Shown piece after piece: positions 16,093-25,179 of a stretch of 64,000 bases of DNA. Below the pieces are notes generated by a model. The model had not been told where the DNA came from. It saw only the letters and a list, made by a program, of their open reading frames with translations, and ran no database searches. A program made the translations under genes and the position numbers. Numbering within the stretch: the stretch's first letter is position 1; every line of letters begins with the position of its first letter. This stretch comes from Marivirga atlantica (GTDB lineage Bacteria > Bacteroidota > Bacteroidia > Cytophagales > Cyclobacteriaceae): assembly GCF_016734805.1 (NCBI RefSeq), contig NZ_JAERQG010000002.1, positions 1-64,000 on the forward strand, in the 5' to 3' direction.

Positions 16093-18360
16093 ATGAGCCG
16101 AAAGCTGGAGAATATTTATAAGTCATTTCCGATCCAGCTATTACTATTACATTTTAAACAGAATCAGTTTTTATTATTATGCTGGCTAATTTTGTTTTTA
16201 ACAATAAATGGAGGCTTCGCTAAAGGCTTAGGCATTCCTTTTCTATTCCTATCTCCTGAGTATTTAGATCAGGTTAGTTTGTTGAGTTTTTTCCTGGTTG
16301 GGCTCACACTCGGAGGCTTAATTATAGCATTTAATATTGCTTCTTACATTTTAGTAGGGCCTAATTTTCACTTTTTAGGGGCCATAGATAAACCTTTTGC
16401 TAGGTTTTCATTAAACAATGCCATTATTCCAATAGCTTTTCTGGTTAACTATCTGGCTCAGGTAGTAAATTATCAGGTGTATTTTGAGTTAAAGCCATTA
16501 TCAGATGCACTCTTTTATGCTTTTGCTTTACCTTTTGGTGTAGCGATTTCTATGTTTAGCTTACAATCCTATTTTTGGTTTACCAATAAAGATTTACGAG
16601 AGGTACTTGCTGAACGTGTTGAAAGGAAGATTAGGAAGATTAAGATGGCCAGAATTGCTAATGTCAATAGATATAAGCAGTCAAAAGCTAAGCAAATAGA
16701 AGTTTCAGGATATTTCACACTCCGTTTAAAATGGGTAAAAGTTCACGAAAGGAGCAGTGAGTTCTTTGGAAGCCTGATATACGGTATTTTCAATCAAAAT
16801 CACCTCAATACCGTAATTGCAGAAGCATTCATTTTTATTCTCATACTTGTATTAGGGGCATTCAGAGATCATCCAATATTTCAAATTCCTGCTGCTGCCA
16901 GTGCCGTATTGTTTCTTACTATTATACTGATGTTTATTGGGGCAGTAAGCTATTGGTTTAGAAGTTGGGCGCTAACAGTTTCAATAGTGTTATTTCTAAT
17001 AATTAATAGTCTGGTAAAGACTGATATGTTTGCTAAGACTCATTATGCATACGGAATTAATTATAATGATGAACCAGCTTCTTATTCAGTTGAAGCCATT
17101 AAAAAAATTAACACCAAAGCTCATATTGAAGAGGATAAGGAAAGGACACTCCAAACATTGAATAACTGGCGCAATAAGTTTAGCTATAAACCAAAGCTGG
17201 TTTTATTATCAGTAAGTGGTGGTGGCCAGCGCTCATCTTACTGGACAATGCATGCATTACAGCATCTCGATAGTATTACGAAAGGTGAATTGTTTAAGCA
17301 TACTGTAATGATTTCGGGTGCTTCAGGTGGTTTAATTGGTGCTGCTTATTTCAGGAGTTTAAAGTGGGAATCACAAACTGTTGACAGCCTTCGGGTTACC
17401 AATAAAAAATACCTTGATAATATTGGTAAAGAAGCTCTAAATCCAATTATTTTCAGCTTGTTAACAAATGATGTTTTCATAAGGTATCAAACTTATGATT
17501 ATAATGGATACGCATATCCAAAGGATAGGGGCTATGCTTTTGAACAGAAGCTTAACAGAAATTTGGAGGGGATACTTAATAAACCGCTTAAAGCATTTCG
17601 AGAGCCTGAAATGAGGGCTGATATACCTCTGTTATTTCTCTCTCCAACAAGTGTAAATGATGGAAGAAAGATTTACGTAACACCTTCATCGGTGAGTTAT
17701 ATGAGCGAAAACCGCATGCTTGATTCTATTAGTAATGAAGATGCTTCTTACCGGAGTATTGACTTTTTACGCTTATTTAAAAACCAAGATGCTGAAAATT
17801 TGAGTTTTCTTACAGCATTACGGATGAGTGCCTCATTCCCTTACATCACCCCAAATATAAATTTGCCTAGCGAGCCTTCATTAGAAATTATGGATGCAGG
17901 TCTTGCAGATAATTTTGGTGTAAGTGATGCAGTTTTATTCTTAAATATTTTTAAAGATTGGATTGAGCAGAATACATCTGGAGTAATCATACTTTCGATC
18001 AGAGATTCAAAGAAAGTAAATGAGATTAAGCAAAAGGAAAACCTTTCCATTACCGAAAAGATTTTCACTCCTATTACTAGTGTATACAATAACTGGTCAA
18101 ATGTTCAGGACATCAGGAATGACCTGCTTGTTGAGTATGCCGAACAATGGTTTAAAGGAGATCTGAATTATTACACGCTCACATATGATGCTAACCTCTA
18201 TAAAGATTTGACCATTTCAAAAACCCAGAAACAAGAGGAAAGAGCATCGCTTAATTGGAGATTAACTGAGCGGGAAAAAACAAATATTCGTTCGGCTATA
18301 AAAGCGAAAGAAAATGTTGAAGTTATGAATACTTTAAAAAATATGTTAAAACCGAATTAA
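16093..18360 (+). CDS. Integral membrane patatin-like phospholipase
   Basis: The 755-residue protein has about seven membrane segments (near 26-44, 60-88, 108-128, 138-165, 245-265, 272-295 and 298-315). A cytoplasmic patatin domain follows at about 375-735. The oxyanion motif is VSGGGQRSSYW and the nucleophile elbow is ISGASGGLIGAAYF (G-A-S-G-G). The dyad aspartate lies in DAGLADNFGVSD. The usual DGG is DAG, a variant seen in active members. Such enzymes hydrolyse acyl chains of membrane lipids. It follows the response regulator and converges on the membrane HTH gene with a 9-base gap. Confidence 0.85.
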   Translation: MSRKLENIYKSFPIQLLLLHFKQNQFLLLCWLILFLTINGGFAKGLGIPFLFLSPEYLDQVSLLSFFLVGLTLGGLIIAFNIASYILVGPNFHFLGAIDKPFARFSLNNAIIPIAFLVNYLAQVVNYQVYFELKPLSDALFYAFALPFGVAISMFSLQSYFWFTNKDLREVLAERVERKIRKIKMARIANVNRYKQSKAKQIEVSGYFTLRLKWVKVHERSSEFFGSLIYGIFNQNHLNTVIAEAFIFILILVLGAFRDHPIFQIPAAASAVLFLTIILMFIGAVSYWFRSWALTVSIVLFLIINSLVKTDMFAKTHYAYGINYNDEPASYSVEAIKKINTKAHIEEDKERTLQTLNNWRNKFSYKPKLVLLSVSGGGQRSSYWTMHALQHLDSITKGELFKHTVMISGASGGLIGAAYFRSLKWESQTVDSLRVTNKKYLDNIGKEALNPIIFSLLTNDVFIRYQTYDYNGYAYPKDRGYAFEQKLNRNLEGILNKPLKAFREPEMRADIPLLFLSPTSVNDGRKIYVTPSSVSYMSENRMLDSISNEDASYRSIDFLRLFKNQDAENLSFLTALRMSASFPYITPNINLPSEPSLEIMDAGLADNFGVSDAVLFLNIFKDWIEQNTSGVIILSIRDSKKVNEIKQKENLSITEKIFTPITSVYNNWSNVQDIRNDLLVEYAEQWFKGDLNYYTLTYDANLYKDLTISKTQKQEERASLNWRLTEREKTNIRSAIKAKENVEVMNTLKNMLKPN

Positions 18361-18369
18361 CAGATAAAG

Positions 18370-19512
18370 TTACTCAATTGAACTTCGGCAAGTGTTTTTA
18401 ATATATTGATCTTCAAGAATATATTTCTTATCGTAAGCCAGGGCTACGCGACTTGTGGTTAGTTCACACGAGAAATCCATAATGTCTCCATCTTTTATAT
18501 GATGAAAGTCTTTTGAAGGTGCCTGAGCCATATTGCATGATATTGGCTTAGAAAAATCTTCCAATCTGTTATTGGCAATTCTGCTAATACTATTTTTTAT
18601 TCTTTTAACCTTTGATTCATCATTTATTGAAGCTAATAGGTTTTTATCAGGTACAAGCTCCACATCTCGGCCTATCACTTTTCCAGTTCTTTTGATTAAG
18701 CTGTCTATTAAAGTAAATTCATTCCTGAAAAAAGTATGCACGTAAGCTACTAAAATAAAATTCTCGTTTTCATTCAACTTCATTTCACGATAGGTATTTT
18801 TGATATGGCCTTTTTCATCAATAAATGAATCAATTGGTAGTTCTCTTTTATCGTACCATATTTCATGTTTTTGATATTCATATCCTTCAAATCTATCACC
18901 AGTGGCTGATTCCTCACTCATACATCTGGCATACATGATCACTTCTTTTGCCAGGTAGTGATAGCCGTTTTGTTCTCTAAAGAAAGGTATTTTGTAAGAT
19001 GCATCTAATGTCCATTTGCCTTGATATTTGTAGCAGGGGTAATTACAATCATTAGGTAGATCATCAAGATTGATATAAGGTTTCACATAAGACGTTTCGA
19101 AAGCCCATTTTAGCGTAGTAGCTCTATCTGCTTTGTTCTTAACCTCAATAATTTCTCTTTTTGGTGTTCTAAATATATATAAAGCACTCAAGGTTACTAG
19201 TAAAATTGCCAGTATGCCACTGATTATTGGTAATGCTTTTTTTAAATTGGATTCTTCCTTTCCTGATTTATACTTATCAATCTCCTTTGCTTGTTTATCA
19301 AGCAGTATGATCCTGTCTATATTCTGATTAGCTCTCTGATATTCACCTTCAGTTGCTGATCCATTTATCAATCTTGAAAATTGGGCATCACTATAGCCAA
19401 GTTCTCTGGCAATTTCGGAATTGCTAGCTTTTTCAAACCGATGATGATCTGCGTCATAATGACCAAAAATCTTTTTAAGCTTGTTTATAAAGTCAGAAAG
19501 TAGGTCTTCCAT
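18370..19512 (-). CDS. Membrane-tethered protein with N-terminal HTH-like segment
   Basis: I do not recognise this 380-residue family. Residues 29-52 (NSEIARELGYSDAQFSRLIN) read like a Cro/XRE helix-turn-helix, and a charged linker follows. One membrane helix lies at about 93-114 (ALPIISGILAILLVTLSALY). A C-terminal domain of about 260 residues contains paired cysteines (DCNYPCYKY) and should lie in the periplasm. The layout is that of a ToxR-like one-component regulator. It is divergent from the SusC gene (204-base gap) and converges on the patatin. A regulatory role is inferred from layout only. Confidence 0.55.
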   Translation of the reverse strand: MEDLLSDFINKLKKIFGHYDADHHRFEKASNSEIARELGYSDAQFSRLINGSATEGEYQRANQNIDRIILLDKQAKEIDKYKSGKEESNLKKALPIISGILAILLVTLSALYIFRTPKREIIEVKNKADRATTLKWAFETSYVKPYINLDDLPNDCNYPCYKYQGKWTLDASYKIPFFREQNGYHYLAKEVIMYARCMSEESATGDRFEGYEYQKHEIWYDKRELPIDSFIDEKGHIKNTYREMKLNENENFILVAYVHTFFRNEFTLIDSLIKRTGKVIGRDVELVPDKNLLASINDESKVKRIKNSISRIANNRLEDFSKPISCNMAQAPSKDFHHIKDGDIMDFSCELTTSRVALAYDKKYILEDQYIKNTCRSSIE

Positions 19513-19658
19513 TGGGTAGATAAAAAAATATTAAGAAATGTTAATTATCTGATAATCAGTACAATTAACCGTTGAAAGTCGTTAAATTTCTTTAAATATT
19601 GATATAAATCATCAAACCACCAAGCTTTTATCTAATTCACTATATATTGAGATCAACA

Positions 19659-19672
19659 TGCAAACGATTGCA
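19659..19672. promoter_or_regulatory. LacI/PurR-type operator-like palindrome upstream of the SusC gene
   Basis: TGCAAACGATTGCA is a near-perfect 14-base palindrome with a central CG. This is the shape of LacI-family operators such as the PurR core GCAAACGTTTGC. It lies 45 bases before the SusC start. Matching sites occur upstream of the S8 peptidase gene and hutU. Confidence 0.5.
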
Positions 19673-19716
19673 TCTTATAAGTACAAATTAAATGTTCAAT
19701 TAAATGATCTTTTTAT

Positions 19717-22700
19717 ATGTCTAAGTTTACTAAAATACTATTTATTTTTTTACTGAGCTGCTGGCTTAGCATATCGAATGCTTTCAGTCAGGGTGAGGTA
19801 AGAGGTAAAGTGACCGATGAAAGTGGTGAGCCAATAGTTGGTGCAACCGTTTTGGAGAAAGGTACTGACAATGGTGCCGTAACAGACCTTGATGGTAACT
19901 ATGCATTGCAGAATGTGCAGGATGATGCTGTCTTAAAAGTTAGTTTTATAGGTTTTATAACACAGAGTGTTGCTGTTAATGGAAGATCAACTATTGATAT
20001 TTCAATGGAACCTAATGTTGAGGAACTTGATGAAGTGGTAGTAACAGCCTTAGGATTTAAGGTTGACAGAGATGAAGTAGGTTATGCGAACTCACAAGTA
20101 GATGATGAAGAAATAGTTAAGGCCGCTGAACCTAATTTAATTAATTCCCTATCAGGGAAAGCTACTGGTGTTAACATAACTCGTAATTCGGGTGATCCTG
20201 GAGCAGGTGCTTACATTCAAATTAGAGGGGCGTCAACGTTAGGAGGGGATGGCCAGCCTTTAATTATTGTTGACGGTGTACCCATAAATAGTAGCAGCAG
20301 CGGTACAAGTCAAATTGCCCAACAATCACGTTTGAATGATATAAATCCCAACGATATAGAGAATATTAGCGTGTTGAAAGGTGCTCCTGCCGCAGCTTTG
20401 TGGGGAACTTTAGCCTTAAATGGTGCAATTGTTATTACCACGAAATCTGGTAAGTACAATGAAAAATTAAAAGTAAGTGTGAAATCAACTTACTCTTTAG
20501 ATCAAATTAATAGAAGATATCCTATTCAGGAAAGATTTGGTCAAGGTAGCAACGGTGTGTGGCAAAGTGGAGTGAGAAGTAGTTGGGGAGATAAGATATC
20601 CGAGCGATCAGGAGAAGCAGATGAATTTGATACTTCAGGAGAGTATTTTGTTGATCAAGACGGAAGAGTTTATTATCCTATTCTATCCAAAAATTCAAAA
20701 GAGACCTATGTAGATGATAATTTTGATCAGGTTTTCGGAAATGGGTATTTCTTTGAGAATAATGTTAGCTTAACAGCAGGAGACGAAACAGGAAATGTTT
20801 ATTTTAATGTAAGTAACCTGGATCAGCAGGGTATCATTAAAAATAATTCTGATTATAATAGGACCAGTACACGGCTGAACGTTGAGAAACTATTAAGTGA
20901 TAACTTCACTTTAAATGCCAATATTGGTTATACCAGAACTAATTCGAATAGAATTAGAAGAGGTGCACAATCTTCTGGTTTGTATTTAGGCTTATTAAGA
21001 ACATCGCCTGATTTCAATAATATTGGTTATCGTGGATCATACTATCCAAATCAGGATGGTACTCCTACTCTCAATCGACATAGGTCTTATAGAAATCCAT
21101 TAGGTAGTGGAAACGCTGGTTATAATAATCCCTTATGGACAATTAACGAGCAATCAGATTTAGCCCTGGTTGATAGATTCATTAATAATTTCAAATTTAC
21201 CTACTCACCTGTGAAATGGTTCGAGTTAATTTCTAGAACTGGTTTGGACATTACCTCAGAAACCAGAAGTCAATTTTTTACACCAGGCTCAGCAGCCGGA
21301 GGATTTAGAACTGGACTTTATGAGAAGGAGCTGGGAAAAAATCTGGTTCTAAATACTGACTTGATAGGTCGCTTTAATAAGAAAATAATTGATGACATCA
21401 ATGCTTCATTATTGGTTGGTTTCAATTACAGTCAGAGGAAGTCAGAAACTTCCAGAAGTGAGATAACCAATTTTATACAATTTGCAGATGTAGCTGGTCG
21501 TACAAGAGATATGGATAATGCACTGCCGGAAAATAGAAGTGTTACTTCTGTTGCAGGAGAAGAAAGAAGAGCTGCTTTTTATGGTGAGCTAACAATTGAA
21601 GCTTACAATAATATTTTTCTGACTGGTACTTTAAGAAATGAAGCATCTTCTACATACGGTGATAGGGCAGATCAAAATGTTCTTTTTCCCTCCGTTAGTG
21701 CGGCATGGCAATTTGATGATTTGCTAGATGTAGATTTATTATCCTTTGGTAAGTTGAGAGGATCTTATGGAGAAGTAGGTAATGCACCTGGAAGATATAA
21801 TACGAACAGTGAAATTGTACAGCCAAACTATAGTGATGGTTTAGGTGGATCATTAAATGTTGGATTGTATGGTAATGGTGGTTTCACACAAAGTGTTCAA
21901 AGGGGTAATCCTTTTCTGGGACCTGAAAGAAAAAAGGAATTTGAAATCGGAACTGACTTAAGATTTGTTGATGATAGATTTTCGCTAAGTGCAACTTATT
22001 ATAATAATACAACGGAAAATCTTATTATTTCATTGCCCTTAGCAAATACAAGAGGTTTTGATAGAACTGTTGCCAATGCAGCTACTATTAATAATGAAGG
22101 ATATGAAGTGGATCTGGGCCTTAATATTTTAAGAACTAGTGATTTAAACCTGACAACTAATTTCCTTTATTCAAGAAATGAAAACCTTGTGCAGGACTTA
22201 GCAGGGGCTGAAAGATTTGGTCTGGGTGGATTGAGTGCTGTGCAATCAAGCGTTATCGAAGGGTATCCGTTAGGCGTTTTGTTTGGATCGAGAATCTTAA
22301 GAGATGACAATGGTAATATAGTATTCGATGAAAATGGCTTTCCTGAGCAAGACCAGGAGGATGGCGTAATTGGCGACCCAAATCCAGATTGGAGAGGTTC
22401 AATGATTACCAATTTAACCTACAAAAATTTTGGTCTATCATTTTTAATAGAAACTTATCAGGGTGCAGATATTTATGCTGGTACTAAATCCGTATTGTAT
22501 GACTTAGGTACGTGGGGAGCCTCAGGAATTGAGACCACAGCTTCTCAAAACCTATTAGATTATGATGGGAATGTAATTCCTGCAGGCACTACTTTTAGAG
22601 GAGTTGTAGAAGATTTCGGTGCTGGGCCAGTTGCTTTAACAGAGTCATGGTATACAGCTGATGGTGGATTCTTCGGTTCGGGTAATGATGAGCTTTATGT

Positions 22701-22950
22701 AGAAGATGGTTCTTGGACAAGGCTAAGAAGAATAGAGTTTTCCTATAGATTGTCGAATCCGTGGTTAAAAGATAAAGGTTTTCAATCTATCGAATTATCA
22801 GCAACAGGTAGAAACCTGCTATTATTTACAGGCTTTGAGGGTAATGATCCAGATACCAATCTTGAAGGTGTTAGTGCAGCAAGAGGTATTGATTATTTCA
22901 ACAACCCAGCTACTAAATCATACATTTTCTCAGTTCAGCTTAACTTCTAA
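19717..22950 (+). CDS. SusC/RagA-type TonB-dependent outer membrane receptor
   Basis: The 1077-residue protein has a signal peptide (1-25). A carboxypeptidase-regulatory-like domain (GEVRGKVTDESGEPIVGATV) and the sequence DEVVVTALGF come before the plug domain, with the SusC-type signature around IQIRGASTLGGDGQPLIIVD. A 22-strand barrel follows, ending in aromatic SVQLNF. It imports a ligand bound by its SusD partner across the outer membrane, powered by TonB. It heads a same-strand run of six genes. The substrate is not known; no glycosidase is nearby. Confidence 0.96.
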   Translation: MSKFTKILFIFLLSCWLSISNAFSQGEVRGKVTDESGEPIVGATVLEKGTDNGAVTDLDGNYALQNVQDDAVLKVSFIGFITQSVAVNGRSTIDISMEPNVEELDEVVVTALGFKVDRDEVGYANSQVDDEEIVKAAEPNLINSLSGKATGVNITRNSGDPGAGAYIQIRGASTLGGDGQPLIIVDGVPINSSSSGTSQIAQQSRLNDINPNDIENISVLKGAPAAALWGTLALNGAIVITTKSGKYNEKLKVSVKSTYSLDQINRRYPIQERFGQGSNGVWQSGVRSSWGDKISERSGEADEFDTSGEYFVDQDGRVYYPILSKNSKETYVDDNFDQVFGNGYFFENNVSLTAGDETGNVYFNVSNLDQQGIIKNNSDYNRTSTRLNVEKLLSDNFTLNANIGYTRTNSNRIRRGAQSSGLYLGLLRTSPDFNNIGYRGSYYPNQDGTPTLNRHRSYRNPLGSGNAGYNNPLWTINEQSDLALVDRFINNFKFTYSPVKWFELISRTGLDITSETRSQFFTPGSAAGGFRTGLYEKELGKNLVLNTDLIGRFNKKIIDDINASLLVGFNYSQRKSETSRSEITNFIQFADVAGRTRDMDNALPENRSVTSVAGEERRAAFYGELTIEAYNNIFLTGTLRNEASSTYGDRADQNVLFPSVSAAWQFDDLLDVDLLSFGKLRGSYGEVGNAPGRYNTNSEIVQPNYSDGLGGSLNVGLYGNGGFTQSVQRGNPFLGPERKKEFEIGTDLRFVDDRFSLSATYYNNTTENLIISLPLANTRGFDRTVANAATINNEGYEVDLGLNILRTSDLNLTTNFLYSRNENLVQDLAGAERFGLGGLSAVQSSVIEGYPLGVLFGSRILRDDNGNIVFDENGFPEQDQEDGVIGDPNPDWRGSMITNLTYKNFGLSFLIETYQGADIYAGTKSVLYDLGTWGASGIETTASQNLLDYDGNVIPAGTTFRGVVEDFGAGPVALTESWYTADGGFFGSGNDELYVEDGSWTRLRRIEFSYRLSNPWLKDKGFQSIELSATGRNLLLFTGFEGNDPDTNLEGVSAARGIDYFNNPATKSYIFSVQLNF

Positions 22951-22961
22951 AATAAACTAAG

Positions 22962-24407
22962 ATGAAAACGTATATAAACATATTATTTACATTTCTAATA
23001 TTCATATCATTTTCATGTACCGATTTGGTAGATGGTGAAGATGGTAACATAAATATCGATCCTGATAGTCCTACGCAAACAGGTTATCAAAGTGTTTTAA
23101 CTACTACTGGAGTAGGTCAGATAATTTTACAAAATGGTGAAACGGCCCGCCTTGCAGGAATATTTGGAGGTACACATACGGGCACAGCCAGACAATATGG
23201 GGGATACAATGAATACTCCATTACTACCGGTGATTTTGATGCTATCTGGGATGACCTTTTTATCCATAGTTACAGAAATGCTCGCTTAACAGAAGAATTG
23301 GCAACAGATGTTGGTATATCTGGAATTACCATTGGTATTGCTCAAGTTCATCAAGCACTTGCTTTAGGTAGTGGAACATCATTATATGGTGATATTCCTT
23401 TTGATGAATTAGCTGACATAGACATTGAGAATCCAGATTTTGAAAATCAGGTTGATGTTTATGCAAAGATTCAGCTTTTGTTAGATGATGCTATTGAAAA
23501 CCTGGAAGCTGGTGGAGGAAGACCTGCGACAGGTTCGGATATCTATTTTAATGGAGAACCCATGGAATGGATTGAGGTTGCTTATACCTTAAAAGCTAGA
23601 TTCTATATACATACAGGTGAATATGCTAATGCCTATGCAGCTGCTCAAAATGGTATTTCTTCTGCAACAAATAACATGAGTGCTCCATACGGTTCCGCAT
23701 TGGAAGCTTCAAACCTAAATTGGCAATTATGGGAGAATGAGACTCAAGGTGATGACATTATAATATCCGATTTTATTGTGAGTTTTGTGGCACCAAGTAA
23801 TTCTGTAAGTCCAAACTTTGCTAATTATAGAGGTAATGCAAAAACCAACGAAACAGCACGTTTTAATTATCTATTCTCGACTAATGATAATGGCTTTCAG
23901 CCCAACCCTGCTGATGGTGCTTTTGGTGGACAAACAACACCATCACCAATTGTTACTTATGAGGAGAACTTATTAATTCTTGCCGAAGCAGGTTTCAGAT
24001 CGGAAGGTTTTAATACCGGTTTATCTCATCTTAATGACTTTAGAGCGTTTATGGATGCCGGAGGTTATCTATGGGATGATGCCAATCCAGATAACATACA
24101 GTACGATGCCTATACAGCAGCTGATTTCGCAGCAGGTGGCATGGAAAATCAAGATGGTTTAAGCGCTGATGATGCACTGTTAAGAGAAATTCTGGAAGAG
24201 CGATATATCACGCTTTTCACTCAAATTGAAATCTTCAATGATGTTAGAAGAACATTAAATGAAACCAATGTGCGCGTTAATGTACAGCCTAACACAGGTT
24301 CTGAATTACCGCAGAGATTCATTTATGCGCAATCTGAAATAGACAGAAACGAGAACATACCTCGTCCGCTGCCTAATTTGTTTGATGCTACACCCGTAAA
24401 TCAATAA
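22962..24407 (+). CDS. SusD/RagB family surface lipoprotein
   Basis: The 481-residue lipoprotein has a signal ending FISFSC (lipobox Cys near 19). The SusD-type helical repeats include WDDLFIHSYRNARLTEELA and LALGSGTSLYGDIPFDELAD, and the C-terminal domain has EERYITLFTQIEIFNDVRRT. It caps the SusC barrel on the cell surface and binds the ligand. It follows susC by 11 bases. It belongs to the shorter SusD-like branch (about 480 aa) that often serves non-starch ligands. Confidence 0.93.
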   Translation: MKTYINILFTFLIFISFSCTDLVDGEDGNINIDPDSPTQTGYQSVLTTTGVGQIILQNGETARLAGIFGGTHTGTARQYGGYNEYSITTGDFDAIWDDLFIHSYRNARLTEELATDVGISGITIGIAQVHQALALGSGTSLYGDIPFDELADIDIENPDFENQVDVYAKIQLLLDDAIENLEAGGGRPATGSDIYFNGEPMEWIEVAYTLKARFYIHTGEYANAYAAAQNGISSATNNMSAPYGSALEASNLNWQLWENETQGDDIIISDFIVSFVAPSNSVSPNFANYRGNAKTNETARFNYLFSTNDNGFQPNPADGAFGGQTTPSPIVTYEENLLILAEAGFRSEGFNTGLSHLNDFRAFMDAGGYLWDDANPDNIQYDAYTAADFAAGGMENQDGLSADDALLREILEERYITLFTQIEIFNDVRRTLNETNVRVNVQPNTGSELPQRFIYAQSEIDRNENIPRPLPNLFDATPVNQ

Positions 24408-24411
24408 TTAT

Positions 24412-25179
24412 ATGCAGAGACAGTTTAGAAAAAATATCTTAACACTTGTCTTTTGCTTGTTCGTTGGATCAGTATTCGGGCAAAAGTCTAATAATAAAGA
24501 TACGCTCCGAGTGCTCTTTGTAGGAAATAGCTACACCTATTTCTGGAATTTGCCACAAATGGTAGAAACAATGGCAAGGTCTAATGACTATGCGATGATT
24601 GCCAGAAAGTCTACCGCAGGAGGAACCAACTGGAAGCAGCATTGGGAAGGCGATAAAGGTTTAAAATCTCGATCAATAATTGAAGATGGCAATTGGGACG
24701 TGGTAGTACTTCAAAACCATAGTAAGAGTACCATCAATGATCTTGAGCAATTCATGGAATATGGTGATAAGTTGATTGAACTGGTAAAGTCAACAGGCGC
24801 AAGGCCTGTACTTTATGAAACATGGGCAAGATCATTTAATCCATTGATGATTGATCAGATAAAGTCAGGCTATCATGAACTTGCTGAAAAGCATAAGCTT
24901 GATGTTGTTCATGTTGGTGAAATTTGGTCTATGGCTCTTGATCAGAGAGCTGATCTCAGACTTTATGATCCTGATGATAGTCACCCTTCTACCATTGGTA
25001 CTTATTTAACGGCCTGCGCATTTTACAGCTATTTAACAGGTAAAAGTGCACACGGGTTAGAAGAGAGAATATCTAAAACGGATGGAGATGGAGAGCTACT
25101 TTATTTATCAATTATGAGTGGAAATGATGCGGAATTTATGCAAGATGTTGTTGATCACTTTCAAACCCGAGGTAAATAA
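24412..25179 (+). CDS. SGNH/GDSL-type hydrolase, exported
   Basis: The 255-residue protein has a signal peptide (1-24, ending VFG). The SGNH block I VLFVGNSYTYFWNLPQM carries Ser in GNS. Block III is in VVVLQNHSKS, and block V is DPDDSHPSTIGTYL with the Asp-x-x-His pair. It probably removes acyl or other ester groups in the periplasm. It sits 4 bases after susD and its stop overlaps the ATG of the anion transporter. This ties ester cleavage to uptake of the released acid (inference). Confidence 0.85.
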   Translation: MQRQFRKNILTLVFCLFVGSVFGQKSNNKDTLRVLFVGNSYTYFWNLPQMVETMARSNDYAMIARKSTAGGTNWKQHWEGDKGLKSRSIIEDGNWDVVVLQNHSKSTINDLEQFMEYGDKLIELVKSTGARPVLYETWARSFNPLMIDQIKSGYHELAEKHKLDVVHVGEIWSMALDQRADLRLYDPDDSHPSTIGTYLTACAFYSYLTGKSAHGLEERISKTDGDGELLYLSIMSGNDAEFMQDVVDHFQTRGK

